From Siphonodentalium dalli (taxonomy: Eukaryota; Mollusca; Scaphopoda; Gadilida; Siphonodentaliidae): DNA of 64,000 nucleotides. The DNA lies in contig CP136064.1 in the NCBI GenBank assembly GCA_032622095.1, forward strand, positions 1,984,001-2,048,000, written 5' to 3'. Each line of letters starts with the position of its first letter. Within the stretch, counting starts at the first letter, position 1. A program made the translations under genes and the position numbers. The notes under the pieces were generated by a model. That model searched no databases. It worked only from the letters and a program-made list of their open reading frames with translations, and was not told where the DNA came from. Positions 36,043 through 50,466 of the stretch are shown here, piece by piece.

Positions 36043-38332
36043 ATGGTGGAGTACGGTTGGATATTTTCAATTTGGCGCATGTTTCTCCATACCGCGCCAT
36101 GTCAAATCTGGCCATATCCGAATCGGGTTGTCATTTACAATGTCTACAGAAAACAAATATCTTCATGTTGGAATGCAAATGTATGTTTAAAGGAACAGAT
36201 GTATCTCAACTTAAAGGAACATAAGTAACACAGTCACCAACTTTAAGGGGTATCTGCTATAGACTGGTTCCATGGTGGAGTACGGTTGGATATTTTCAAT
36301 TTGGCGCATGTTTCTCCATACCGCGCCATGTCAAATCTGGCCATATCCGAATCGGGTTGTCATTTACAATGACTGCAGAAAATATATATCTTCATGTTGG
36401 AATGCAAATGTATGTTTAAAGGAACAGATGTATCTCAACTTAAAGGGACATAACTAACACAGTCACCAACTTTAAGGGGTATCTGCTATAGACTGGTTAC
36501 ATGGTGGAGTACGGTTGGATATTTTCAATTTTGCGCATGTTTCTCCATACCGCGCCATGTCAAATCTGGCCATATCCGAATCGGGTTGTCATTTACAATG
36601 ACTGCAGAAAATATATATCTTCATGGTGGAATGCAAATGTATGTTTAAAGGAACAGATGTATCTCAACTTAAAGGGACATAGGTAACACAGTCACCAACT
36701 TTAAGGGGTATCTGCTATAGACTGGTTCCATGGTGGAGTACGGTTGGATATTTTCAATTTGGCGCATGTTTTTCCATACCGCGCCATGTCAAATCTGGCC
36801 ATATCCGAATCGGGTTGTCATTTACAATGACTGCAGAAAATATATATCTTCATGGTGGAATGCAAATGTATGTTTAAAGGAACAGATGTATCTCAACTTA
36901 AAGGGACATAAGTAACACAGTCACCAACTTTAAGGGGTGTCTGATATAGACTGGTTCCATGGTGGAGTACGGTTGGATATTTTCTATTTGGCGCATGTTT
37001 CTCCATACCGCGCCATGTCAAATCTGGCCATATCCGAATCGGGTTGTCATTTACAATGACTACAGAAAATAAATATCTTCATGTTGGAATGCAAATGTAT
37101 GTTTAAAGGAACAGATGTATCTCAACTTAAAGGGACATAAGTAACACAGTCACCAACTTTAAGGGGTGTCTGCTATAGACTGGTTCCATGGTGGAGTACG
37201 GTTGGATATTTTCAATTTGGCGCATGTTTCTCCATACCGCGCCATGTCAATTCTGGCCATATCCGAATCGGGTTGTCATTTACAATGACTGCAGAATATA
37301 TATATCTTCATGGTGGAATGCAAATGTATGTTTAAAGGAACAGATGTATCTCAACTTAAAGGGACATAGGTAACACAGTCACCAACTTTAAGGGGTATCT
37401 GCTATAGACTGGTTCCATGGTGGAGTACGGTTGGATATTTTCAATTTGGCGCATGTTTCTCCATACCGCGCCATGTCAAATCTGGCCATATCCGAATCGG
37501 GTTGTCATTTACAATGACTGCAGAAAATAAATATCTTCATGTTGGAATGCAAATGTATGTTTAAAGGAACAGATGTATCTCAACTTAAAGGGACATAAGT
37601 AACACAGTCACCAACTTTAAGGGGTGTCTGATATAGACTGGTTCCATGGTGGAGTACGGTTGGATATTTTCAATTTGGCGCATGTTTCTCCATACCGCGC
37701 CATGTCAATTCTGGCCATATCCGAATCGGGTTGTCATTTACAATGACTACAGAAAATAAATATCTTCATGTTGGAATGCAAATGTATGTTTAAAGGAACA
37801 GATGTATCTCAACTTAAAGGGACATAAGTAACACAGTCACCAACTTTAAGGGGTGTCTGCTATAGACTGGTTCCATGGTGGAGTACGGTTGGATATTTTC
37901 AATTTGGCGCATGTTTCTCCATACCGCGCCATGTCAAATCTGGCCATATCCGAATCGGGTTGTCATTTACAATGACTACAGAAAATAAATATCTTCATGT
38001 TGGAATGCAAATGTATGTTTAAAGGAACAGATGTATCTCAACTTAAAGGGACATAAATAGCACAATCACCAACTTTAAGGGGTATCTGCTATAGACTGGT
38101 TCCATGGTGGAGTACTGTTGGATATTTTCAATTTGGCGCATGTTTTTCCATACCGCGCCATGTCAAATCTGGCCATATCCGAATCGAGTTGTCATTTACA
38201 ATGACTACAGAAAATAGATATCTTCTTGTTGGAATGCAAAAGTATGTTTAAAGGAACAGATGTAACTCAACTTAAAGGGACATAAGTAACACAGTCACCA
38301 ACTTTAAGGGGTATCTGATTTAGACTGGTTCC
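36043..38332 (+). repeat. HOR unit, 10 monomers: A B C I H J D E F G
   Basis: 2290 bp, preceded by CACCATCTTTATGG. The I at 36730 has ACGG instead of ACTG. J at 37188 has GAATATATAT. The B-to-G part is the first of three copies of the nine-monomer B-C-I-H-J-D-E-F-G module. Confidence 0.92.
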
Positions 38333-41300
38333 ATGGTGGAGTACGGTTGGATATTTTCAATTTGGCGCATGTTTCTCCATACCGCGCCATGTCAAATCTG
38401 GCCATATCCGAATCGGGTTGTCATTTACAATGTCTACAGAAAACAAATATCTTCATGTTGGAATGCAAATGTATGTTTAAAGGAACACATGTATCTCAAC
38501 TTAAAGGGACATAACTAACACAGTCACCAACTTTAAGGGGTGTCTGATATAGACTGGTTCCATGGTGGAGTACGGTTGGATATTTTCAATTTGGCGCATG
38601 CTTCTCCATACCGCGCCATGTCAATTCTGGCCATATCCGAATCGGGTTGTCATTTACAATGACTACAGAAAATAAATATCTTCATGTTGGAATGCAAATG
38701 TATGTTTAAAGGAACAGATGTATCTCAACTTAAAGGGACATAAATAACACAATCACCAACTTTAAGGGGTATCTGCTATAGACTGGTTCCATGGTGGAGT
38801 ACTGTTGGATATTTTCAATTTGGCGCATGTTTTTCCATACCGCGCCATGTCAAATCTGGCCATATCCGAATCGGGTTGTCATTTACAATGACTGCAGAAA
38901 ATATATATCTTCATGGTGGAATGCAAATGTATGTTTAAAGGAACAGATGTATCTCAACTTAAAGGGACATAAGTAACACAGTCACCAACTTTAAGGGGTG
39001 TCTGATATAGACTGGTTCCATGGTGGAGTACGGTTGGATATTTTCTATTTGGCGCATGTTTCTCCATACCGCGCCATGTCAAATCTGGCCATATCCGAAT
39101 CGGGTTGTCATTTACAATGACTACAGAAAATAAATATCTTCATGTTGGAATGCAAATGTATGTTTAAAGGAACAGATGTATCTCAACTTAAAGGGACATA
39201 AGTAACACAGTCACCAACTTTAAGGGGTGTCTGCTATAGACTGGTTCCATGGTGGAGTACGGTTGGATATTTTCAATTTGGCGCATGTTTCCCCATACCG
39301 CGCCATGTCAAATCTGGCCATATCCGAATCGGGTTGTCATTTACAATGACTACAGAAAATAAATATCTTCATGTTGGAATGCAAATGTATGTTTAAAGGA
39401 ACAGATGTATCTCAACTTAAAGGGACATAAATAGCACAATCACCAACTTTAAGGGGTATCTGCTATAGATTGGTTCCATGGTGGAGTACTGTTGGATATT
39501 TTCAATTTGGCGCATGTTTTTCCATACCGCGCCATGTCAAATCTGGCCATATCCGAATCGAGTTGTCATTTACAATGACTACAGAAAATAGATATCTTCT
39601 TGTTGGAATGCAAAAGTATGTTTAAAGGAACAGATGTAACTCAACTTAAAGGGACATAAGTAACACAGTCACCAACTTTAAGGGGTATCTGCTATAGACT
39701 GGTTCCATGGTGGAGTACGGTTGGATATTTTCAATTTGGCGCATGTTTCTCCATACCGCGCCATGTCAAATCTGGCCATATCCGAATCGGGTTGTCATTT
39801 ACAATGACTGCAGAAAATATATATCTTCATGTTGGAATGCAAATGTATGTTTAAAGGAACAGATGTATCTCAACTTAAAGGGACATAACTAACACAGTCA
39901 CCAACTTTAAGGGGTATCTGCTATAGACTGGTTACATGGTGGAGTACGGTTGGATATTTTCAATTTTGCGCATGTTTCTCCATACCGCGCCATGTCAAAT
40001 CTGGCCATATCCGAATCGGGTTGTCATTTACAATGACTGCAGAAAATATATATCTTCATGGTGGAATGCAAATGTATGTTTAAAGGAACAGATGTATCTC
40101 AACTTAAAGGGACATAGGTAACACAGTCACCAACTTTAAGGGGTATCTGCTATAGACTGGTTCCATGGTGGAGTACGGTTGGATATTTTCAATTTGGCGC
40201 ATGTTTTTCCATACCGCGCCATGTCAAATCTGGCCATATCCGAATCGGGTTGTCATTTACAATGACTGCAGAAAATATATATCTTCATGGTGGAATGCAA
40301 ATGTATGTTTAAAGGAACAGATGTATCTCAACTTAAAGGGACATAAGTAACACAGTCACCAACTTTAAGGGGTGTCTGATATAGACTGGTTCCATGGTGG
40401 AGTACGGTTGGATATTTTCTATTTGGCGCATGTTTCTCCATACCGCGCCATGTCAAATCTGGCCATATCCGAATCGGGTTGTCATTTACAATGACTACAG
40501 AAAATAAATATCTTCATGTTGGAATGCAAATGTATGTTTAAAGGAACAGATGTATCTCAACTTAAAGGGACATAAGTAACACAGTCACCAACTTTAAGGG
40601 GTGTCTGCTATAGACTGGTTCCATGGTGGAGTACGGTTTGATATTTTCAATTTGGCGCATGTTTCTCCATACCGCGCCATGTCAATTCTGGCCATATCCG
40701 AATCGGGTTGTCATTTACAATGACTGCAGAAAATATATATCTTCATGGTGGAATGCAAATGTATGTTTAAAGGAACAGATGTATCTCAACTTAAAGGGAC
40801 ATAGGTAACACAGTCACCAACTTTAAGGGGTATCTGCTATAGACTGGTTCCATGGTGGAGTACGGTTGGATATTTTCAATTTGGCGCATGTTTCTCCATA
40901 CCGCGCCATGTCAAATCTGGCCATATCCGAATCGGGTTGTCATTTACAATGACTGCAGAAAATAAATATCTTCATGTTGGAATGCAAATGTATGTTTAAA
41001 GGAACAGATGTATCTCAACTTAAAGGGACATAAGTAACAAAGTCACCAACTTTAAGGGGTGTCTGATATAGACTGGTTCCATGGTGGAGTACGGTTGGAT
41101 ATTTTCAATTTGGCGCATGTTTCTCCATACCGCGCCATGTCAATTCTGGCCATATCCGAATCGGGTTGTCATTTACAATGACTACAGAAAATAAATATCT
41201 TCATGTTGGAATGCAAATGTATGTTTAAAGGAACAGATGTATCTCAACTTAAAGGGACATAAGTAACACAGTCACCAACTTTAAGGGGTGTCTGCTATAG

Positions 41301-41764
41301 ACTGGTTCCATGGTGGAGTACGGTTGGATATTTTCAATTTGGCGCATGTTTCTCCATACCGCGCCATGTCAAATCTGGCCATATCCGAATCGGGTTGTCA
41401 TTTACAATGACTACAGAAAATAAATATCTTCATGTTGGAATGCAAATGTATGTTTAAAGGAACAGATGTATCTCAACTTAAAGGGACATAAATAGCACAA
41501 TCACCAACTTTAAGGGGTATCTGCTATAGACTGGTTCCATGGTGGAGTACTGTTGGATATTTTCAATTTGGCGCATGTTTTTCCATACCGCGCCATGTCA
41601 AATCTGGCCATATCCGAATCGAGTTGTCATTTACAATGACTACAGAAAATAGATATCTTGTTGGAATGCAAAAGTATGTTTAAAGGAACAGATGTAACTC
41701 AACTTAAAGGGACATAAGTAACACAGTCACCAACTTTAAGGGGTATCTGATTTAGACTGGTTCC
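38333..41764 (+). repeat. HOR unit, 15 monomers: A E I H F2 G B C I H J D E F G
   Basis: 3432 bp, which is 15 x 229 minus 3. A has GGAACACATG and an ACATAACTAAC tail. The E at 38562 has GCATGCTTCTCC. The G at 39478 runs into B at 39707 without an A: it keeps GTAACTC but has an A-type tail (GTATCTGCTATAG). The module from 39707 repeats that of 36272. Confidence 0.9.
41651..41662 (+). other. 3-bp deletion in a G monomer
   Basis: AGATATCTTGTTGG replaces AGATATCTTCTTGTTGG. One CTT of a CTTCTT pair is lost, as expected for replication slippage. It is unique in the window. Confidence 0.9.
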
Positions 41765-43138
41765 ATGGTGGAGTACGGTTGGATATTTTCAATTTGGCGC
41801 ATGTTTCTCCATACCGCGCCATGTCAAATCTGGCCATATCCGAATCGGGTTGTCATTTACAATGTCTACAGAAAACAAATATCTTCATGTTGGAATGCAA
41901 ATGTATGTTTAAAGGAACACATGTATCTCAACTTAAAGGGACATAACTAACACAGTCACCAACTTTAAGGGGTATCTGCTATAGACTGTTAACATGGTGG
42001 AGTACGGTTGGATATTTTCAATTTTGCGCATGTTTCTCCATACCGCACCATGTCAAATCTGGCCATATCCGAATCGGGTTGTCATTTACAATGACTGCAG
42101 AAAATATATATCTTCATGGTGGAATGCAAATGTATGTTTAAAGGAACAGATGTATCTCAACTTAAAGGGACATAGGTAACACAGTCACCAACTTTAAGGG
42201 GTATCTGCTATAGACTGGTTCCATGGTGGAGTACGGTTGGATATTTTCAATTTGGCGCATGTTTCTCCATACCGCGCCATGTCAAATCTGGCCATATCCG
42301 AATCGGGTTGTCATTTACAATGACTGCAGAAAATAAATATCTTCATGTTGGAATGCAAATGTATGTTTAAAGGAACAGATGTATCTCAACTTAAAGGGAC
42401 ATAAGTAATACAGTCACCAACTTTAAGGGGTGTCTGATATAGACTGGTTCCATGGTGGAGTACGGTTGGATATTTTCAATTTGGCGCATGTTTCTCCATA
42501 CCGCGCCATGTCAATTCTGGCCATATCCGAATCGGGTTGTCATTTACATTGACTACAGAAAATAAATATCTTCATGTTGGAATGCAAATGTATGTTTAAA
42601 GGAACAGATGTATCTCAACTTAAAGGGACATAAATAACACAATCACCAAGTTTAAGGGGTATCTGCTATAGACTGGTTCCATGGTGGAGTACTGTTGGAT
42701 ATTTTCAATTTGGCGCATGTTTTTCCATACCGCGCCATGTCAAATCTGGCCATATCCGAATCGGGTTGTCATTTACAATGACTGCAGAAAATATATATCT
42801 TCATGGTGGAATGCAAATGTATGTTTAAAGGAACAGATGTATCTCAACTTAAAGGGACATAAGTAACACAGTCACCAACTTTAAGGGGTGTCTGATATAG
42901 ACTGGTTCCATGGTGGAGTACTGTTGGATATTTTCAATTTGGCGCATGTTTTTCCATACCGCGCCATGTCAAATCTGGCCATATCCGAATCGGGTTGTCA
43001 TTTACAATGACTACAGAAAATAGATATCTTCTTGTTGGAATGCAAATGTATGTTTAAAGGAACAGATGTATCTCAACTTAAAGGGACATAAGTAACACAG
43101 TCACCAACTTTAAGGGGTATCTGATTTAGACTGGTTCC
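41765..43138 (+). repeat. HOR unit, 6 monomers: A C D E I K
   Basis: 1374 bp. It shares private bases with the unit at 47948: GGAACACATG in A, GACTGTTAACATGG before C, CCGCACC in C, ACCAAGTTTAAG before I. It lacks the H and F2 found there between I and K; the join lies at 42896-42921. Confidence 0.9.
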
Positions 43139-43825
43139 ATGGTGGAGTACGGTTGGATATTTTCAATTTGGTGCATGTTTCTCCATACCGCGCCATGTCA
43201 AATCTGGCCATATCCGAATCGGGTTGTCATTTACAATGTCTACAGAAAACAAATATCTTCATGTTGGAATGCAAATGTATGTTTAAAGGAACAGATGTAT
43301 CTCAACTTAAAGGGACATAAGTAACACAGTCACCAACTTTAAGGGGTATCTGCTATAGACTGGTTCCATGGTGGAGTACGGTTGGATATTTTCAATTTGG
43401 CGCATGTTTCTCCATACCGCGCCATGTCAAATCTGGCCATATCCGAATCGGGTGGTCATTTACAATGACTACAGAAAATAAAAATCTTCATGTTGGAATG
43501 CAAATGTATGTTTAAAGGAACAGATGTATCTCAACTTAAAGGGACATAAATAACACAATCACCAACTTTAAGGGGTATCTGCTATAGACTGGTTCCATGG
43601 TGGAGTACTGTTGGATATTTTCAATTTGGCGCTTGTTTTTCCATACCGCGCCATGTCAAATCTGGCCATATCCGAATCGGGTTGTCATTTACAATGACTA
43701 CAGAAAATAGATATCTTCTTGTTGGAATGCAATAGTATGTTTAAAGGAACAGATGTAACTCAACTTAAAGGGACATAAGTAACACATTCACCAACTTTAA
43801 GGGGTATCTGATTTAGACTGGTTCC
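43139..43825 (+). repeat. HOR unit, 3 monomers: A L M (right lineage)
   Basis: 687 bp with no deletion. A has GGTGCATG. L at 43368 has GGGTGGTC and AAAAATC (A instead of T at p116). M at 43597 keeps GGGACATAAG, unlike the five left-lineage M monomers. Confidence 0.92.
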
Positions 43826-45428
43826 ATGGTGGAGTACGGTTGGATATTTTCAATTTGGCGCATGTTTCTCCATACCGCGCCATGTCAAATCTGGCCATAT
43901 CCGAATCGGGTTGTCATTTACAATGTCTACAGAAAACAAATATCTTCATGTTGGAATGCAAATGTATGTTTAAAGGAACAGATGTATCTCAACTTAAAGG
44001 GACATAAGTAACACAGTCACCAACTTTAAGGGGTATCTGCTATAGACTGGTTCCATGGTGGAGTACGGTTGGATATTTTCAATTTGGCGCATGCTTCTCC
44101 ATACCGCACCATGTCAAATCTGGCCATATCCGAATCGGGTTGTCATTTACAATGACTGCAGAAAATATATATCTTCATGTTGGAATGCAAATGTATGTTT
44201 AAATGAACAGATGTATCTCAACTTAAAGGGACATAACTAACACAGTCACCAACTTTAAGGGGTATCTGCTATAGACTGGTTACATGGTGGAGTACGGTTG
44301 GATATTTTCAATTTTGCGCATGTTTCTCCATACCGCGCCATGTCAAATCTGGCCATATCCGAATCGGGTTGTCATTTACAATGACTGCAGAAAATAAATA
44401 TCTTCATGTTGGAATGCAAAGGTATGTTTAAAGGAACAGATGTATCTCAACTTAAAGGGACATAAGTAACACAGTCACCAACTTTAAGGGGTGTCTGATA
44501 TAGACTGGTTCCATGGTGGAGTACGGTTGGATATTTTCAATTTGGCGCATGTTTCTCCATACCGCGCCATGTCAATTCTGGCCATATCCGAATCGGGTTG
44601 TCATTTACAATGACTACAGAAAATAAATATCTTCATGTTGGAATGCAAATGTATGTTTAAAGGAACAGATGTATCTCAACTTAAAGGGACATAAGTAACA
44701 CAGTCACCAACTTTAAGGGGTATCTGCTATAGACTGGTTCCATGGTGGAGTACGGTTGGATATTTTCAATTTGGCGCATGTTTCTCCATACCGCGCCATG
44801 TCAAATCTGGCCATATCCGAATCGGGTTGTCATTTACAATGACTGCAGAAAATAAATATCTTCATGTTGGAATGCAAATGTATGTTTAAAGGAACAGATG
44901 TATCTCAACTTAAAGGGACATAAGTAACACAGTCACCAACTTTAAGGGGTGTCTGCTATAGACTGGTTCCATGGTGGAGTACGGTAGGATATTTTCAATT
45001 TGGCGCATGTTTCTCCATACCGCGCCATGTCAAATCTGGCCATATCCGAATCGGGTTGTCATTTACAATGACTACAGAAAATAAATATCTTCATGTTGGA
45101 ATGCAAATGTATGTTTAAAGGAACAGATGTATCTCAACTTAAAGGGACATAAATAGCACAATCACCAACTTTAAGGGGTATCTGCTATAGATTGGTTCCA
45201 TGGTGGAGTACTGTTGGATATTTTCAATTTGGCGCATGTTTTTCCATACCGCGCCATGTCAAATCTGGCCATATCCGAATCGAGTTGTCATTTACAATGA
45301 CTACAGAAAATAGATATCTTCTTGTTGGAATGCAAAAGTATGTTTAAAGGAACAGATGTAACTCAACTTAAAGGGACATAAGTAACACAGTCACCATCTT
45401 TAAGGGGTATCTGATTTAGACTGGTTCC
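43826..45428 (+). repeat. HOR unit, 7 monomers: A B2 C2 E D F G
   Basis: 1603 bp. Its length equals the canonical 7-mer but its composition differs. B2 at 44055 has CCGCACC. D at 44742 has an H/E-type tail (GTGTCTGCTATAG) leading to F at 44971 (ACGGTAGG). G at 45200 is preceded by TATAGATTGG. Confidence 0.9.
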
Positions 45429-47947
45429 ATGGTGGAGTACGGTTGGATATTTTCAATTTGGCGCATGTTTCTCCATACCGCGCCATGTCAAATCTGGCCA
45501 TATCCGAATCGGGTTGTCATTTACAATGTCTACAGAAAACAAATATCTTCATGTTGGAATGCAAATGTATGTTTAAAGGAACAGATGTATCTCAACTTAA
45601 AGGAACATAAGTAACACAGTCACCAACTTTAAGGGGTATCTGCTATAGACTGGTTCCATGGTGGAGTACGGTTGGATATTTTCAATTTGGCGCATGTTTC
45701 TCCATACCGCGCCATGTCAAATCTGGCCATATCCGAATCGGGTTGTCATTTACAATGACTGCAGAAAATATATATCTTCATGTTGGAATGCAAATGTATG
45801 TTTAAAGGAACAGATGTATCTCAACTTAAAGGGACATAACTAACACAGTCACCAACTTTAAGGGGTATCTGCTATAGACTGGTTACATGGTGGAGTACGG
45901 TTGGATATTTTCAATTTTGCGCATGTTTCTCCATACCGCGCCATGTCAAATCTGGCCATATCCGAATCGGGTTGTCATTTACAATGACTGCAGAAAATAT
46001 ATATCTTCATGGTGGAATGCAAATGTATGTTTAAAGGAACAGATGTATCTCAACTTAAAGGGACATAGGTAACACAGTCACCAACTTTAAGGGGTATCTG
46101 CTATAGACTGGTTCCATGGTGGAGTACGGTTGGATATTTTCAATTTGGCGCATGTTTTTCCATACCGCGCCATGTCAAATCTGGCCATATCCGAATCGGG
46201 TTGTCATTTACAATGACTGCAGAAAATATATATCTTCATGGTGGAATGCAAATGTATGTTTAAAGGAACAGATGTATCTCAACTTAAAGGGACATAAGTA
46301 ACACAGTCACCAACTTTAAGGGGTGTCTGATATAGACTGGTTCCATGGTGGAGTACGGTTGGATATTTTCTATTTGGCGCATGTTTCTCCATACCGCGCC
46401 ATGTCAAATCTGGCCATATCCGAATCGGGTTGTCATTTACAATGACTACAGAAAATAAATATCTTCATGTTGGAATGCAAATGTATGTTTAAAGGAACAG
46501 ATGTATCTCAACTTAAAGGGACATAAGTAACACAGTCACCAACTTTAAGGGGTGTCTGCTATAGACTGGTTCCATGGTGGAGTACGGTTGGATATTTTCA
46601 ATTTGGCGCATGTTTCTCCATACCGCGCCATGTCAATTCTGGCCATATCCGAATCGGGTTGTCATTTACAATGACTGCAGAAAATATATATCTTCATGGT
46701 GGAATGCAAATGTATGTTTAAAGGAACAGATGTATCTCAACTTAAAGGGACATAGGTAACACAGTCACCAACTTTAAGGGGTATCTGCTATAGACTGGTT
46801 CCATGGTGGAGTACGGTTGGATATTTTCAATTTGGCGCATGTTTCTCCATACCGCGCCATGTCAAATCTGGCCATATCCGAATCGGGTTGTCATTTACAA
46901 TGACTGCAGAAAATAAATATCTTCATGTTGGAATGCAAATGTATGTTTAAAGGAACAGATGTATCTCAACTTAAAGGGACATAAGTAACACAGTCACCAA
47001 CTTTAAGGGGTGTCTGATATAGACTGGTTCCATGGTGGAGTACGGTTGGATATTTTCAATTTGGCGCATGTTTCTCCATACCGCGCCATGTCAATTCTGG
47101 CCATATCCGAATCGGGTTGTCATTTACAATGACTACAGAAAATAAATATCTTCATGTTGGAATGCAAATGTATGTTTAAAGGAACAGATGTATCTCAACT
47201 TAAAGGGACATAAGTAACACAGTCACCAACTTTAAGGGGTGTCTGATATAGACTGGTTCCATGGTGGAGTACGGTTGGATATTTTCAATTTGGCGCATGT
47301 TTCTCCATACCGCGCCATGTCAATTCTGGCCATATCCGAATCGGGTTGTCATTTACAATGACTACAGAAAATAAATATCTTCATGTTGGAATGCAAATGT
47401 ATGTTTAAAGGAACAGATGTATCTCAACTTAAAGGGACATAAGTAACACAGTCACCAACTTTAAGGGGTGTCTGCTATAGACTGGTTCCATGGTGGAGTA
47501 CGGTTGGATATTTTCAATTTGGCGCATGTTTCTCCATACCGCGCCATGTCAAATCTGGCCATATCCGAATCGGGTTGTCATTTACAATGACTACAGAAAA
47601 TAAATATCTTCATGTTGGAATGCAAATGTATGTTTAAAGGAACAGATGTATCTCAACTTAAAGGGACATAAATAGCACAATCACCAACTTTAAGGGGTAT
47701 CTGCTATAGACTGGTTCCATGGTGGAGTACTGTTGGATATTTTCAATTTGGCGCATGTTTTTCCATACCGCGCCATGTCAAATCTGGCCATATCCGAATC
47801 GAGTTGTCATTTACAATGACTACAGAAAATAGATATCTTCTTGTTGGAATGCAAAAGTATGTTTAAAGGAACAGATGTAACTCAACTTAAAGGGACATAA
47901 GTAACACAGTCACCAACTTTAAGGGGTATCTGATTTAGACTGGTTCC
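45429..47947 (+). repeat. HOR unit, 11 monomers: A B C I H J D E E F G
   Basis: 2519 bp. Third copy of the B-C-I-H-J-D-E-F-G module (45658), here with E duplicated (47032 and 47261). It lies 26 monomers minus 3 bp from the copy at 39707. Confidence 0.92.
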
Positions 47948-49779
47948 ATGGTGGAGTACGGTTGGATATTTTCAATTTGGCGCATGTTTCTCCATACCGC
48001 GCCATGTCAAATCTGGCCATATCCGAATCGGGTTGTCATTTACAATGTCTACAGAAAACAAATATCTTCATGTTGGAATGCAAATGTATGTTTAAAGGAA
48101 CACATGTATCTCAACTTAAAGGGACATAACTAACACAGTCACCAACTTTAAGGGGTATCTGCTATAGACTGTTAACATGGTGGAGTACGGTTGGATATTT
48201 TCAATTTTGCGCATGTTTCTCCATACCGCACCATGTCAAATCTGGCCATATCCGAATCGGGTTGTCATTTACAATGACTGCAGAAAATATATATCTTCAT
48301 GGTGGAATGCAAATGTATGTTTAAAGGAACAGATGTATCTCAACTTAAAGGGACATAGGTAACACAGTCACCAACTTTAAGGGGTATCTGCTATAGACTG
48401 GTTCCATGGTGGAGTACGGTTGGATATTTTCAATTTGGCGCATGTTTCTCCATACCGCGCCATGTCAAATCTGGCCATATCCGAATCGGGTTGTCATTTA
48501 CAATGACTGCAGAAAATATATATCTTCATGTTGGAATGCAAATGTATGTTTAAAGGAACAGATGTATCTCAACTTAAAGGGACATAAGTAACACAGTCAC
48601 CAACTTTAAGGGGTGTCTGATATAGACTGGTTCCATGGTGGAGTACGGTTGGATATTTTCAATTTGGCGCATGTTTCTCCATACCGCGCCATGTCAATTC
48701 TGGCCATATTCGAATCGGGTTGTCATTTACAATGACTACAGAAAATAAATATCTTCATGTTGGAATGCAAATGTATGTTTAAAGGAACAGATGTATCTCA
48801 ACTTAAAGGGACATAAATAACACAATCACCAAGTTTAAGGGGTATCTGCTATAGACTGGTTCCATGGTGGAGTACTGTTGGATATTTTCAATTTGGCGCA
48901 TGTTTTTCCATACCGCGCCATGTCAAATCTGGCCATATCCGAATCGGGTTGTCATTTACAATGACTGCAGAAAATATATATCTTCATGGTGGAATGCAAA
49001 TGTATGTTTAAAGGAACAGATGTATCTCAACTTAAAGGGACATAAGTAACACAGTCACCAACTTTAAGGGGTGTCTGATATAGACTGGTTCCATGGTGGA
49101 GTACGGTTGGATATTTTCTATTTGGCGCATGTTTCTCCATACCGCGCCATGTCAAATCTGGCCATATCCGAATCGGGTTGTCATTTACAATGACTACAGA
49201 AAATAAATATCTTCATGTTGGAATGCAAATGTATGTTTAAAGGAACAGATGTATCTCAACTTAAAGGGACATAAGTAACACAGTCACCAACTTTAAGGGG
49301 TGTCTGCTATAGACTGGTTCCATGGTGGAGTACGGTTGGATATTTTCAATTTGGCGCATGTTTCCCCATACCGCGCCATGTCAAATCTGGCCATATCCGA
49401 ATCGGGTTGTCATTTACAATGACTACAGAAAATAAATATCTTCATGTTGGAATGCAAATGTATGTTTAAAGGAACAGATGTATCTCAACTTAAAGGGACA
49501 TAAATAACACAATCACCAACTTTAAGGGGTATCTGCTATAGACTGGTTCCATGGTGGAGTACTGTTGGATATTTTCAATTTGGCGCATGTTTTTCCATAC
49601 CGCGCCATGTCAAATCTGGCCATATCCGAATCGGGTTGTCATTTACAATGACTACAGAAAATAGATATCTTCTTGTTGGAATGCAAATGTATGTTTAAAG
49701 GAACAGATGTATCTCAACTTAAAGGGACATAAGTAACACAGTCACCAACTTTAAGGGGTATCTGATTTAGACTGGTTCC
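47948..49779 (+). repeat. HOR unit, 8 monomers: A C D E I H F2 K
   Basis: 1832 bp. A sister of the 41765 unit (shift 6183 bp, 27 monomers) with two more monomers, H (49093) and F2 (49322). The monomer at 48406 is D-like but has TATATATC. The E at 48635 has CATATTCG. Confidence 0.9.
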
Positions 49780-50466
49780 ATGGTGGAGTACGGTTGGATA
49801 TTTTCAATTTGGCGCATGTTTCTCCATACCGTGCCATGTCAAATCTGGCCATATCCGAATCGGGTTGTCATTTACAATGTCTACAGAAAACAAATATCTT
49901 CATGTTGGAATGCAAATGTATGTTTAAAGGAACAGATGTATCTCAACTTAAAGGGACATAAGTAACACAGTCACCAACTTTAAGGGGTATCTGCTATAGA
50001 CTGGTTCCATGGTGGAGTACGGTTGGATATTTTCAATTTGGCGCATGTTTCTCCATACCGCGCCATGTCAAATCTGGCCATATCCGAATCGGGTTGTCAT
50101 TTACAATGACTACAGAAAATAAAAATCTTCATGTTGGAATGCAAATGTATGTTTAAAGGAACAGATGTATCTCAACTTAAAGGGACATAAATAACACAAT
50201 CACCAACTTTAAGGGGTATCTGCTATAGACTGGTTCCATGGTGGAGTACTGTTGGATATTTTCAATTTGGCTCTTGTTTTTCCATACCGCGCCATGTCAA
50301 ATCTGGCCATATCCGAATCGGGTTGTCATTTACAATGACTACAGAAAATAGATATCTTCTTGTTGGAATGCAATAGTATGTTTAAAGGAACAGATGTAAC
50401 TCAACTTAAAGGGACATAAGTAACACATTCACCAACTTTAAGGGGTATCTGATTTAGACTGGTTCC
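49780..50466 (+). repeat. HOR unit, 3 monomers: A L M (right lineage)
   Basis: 687 bp. A has CCGTGCC. L at 50009 has AAAAATC. M at 50238 has GGCTCTTG and an intact GGGACATAAG. Confidence 0.92.
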
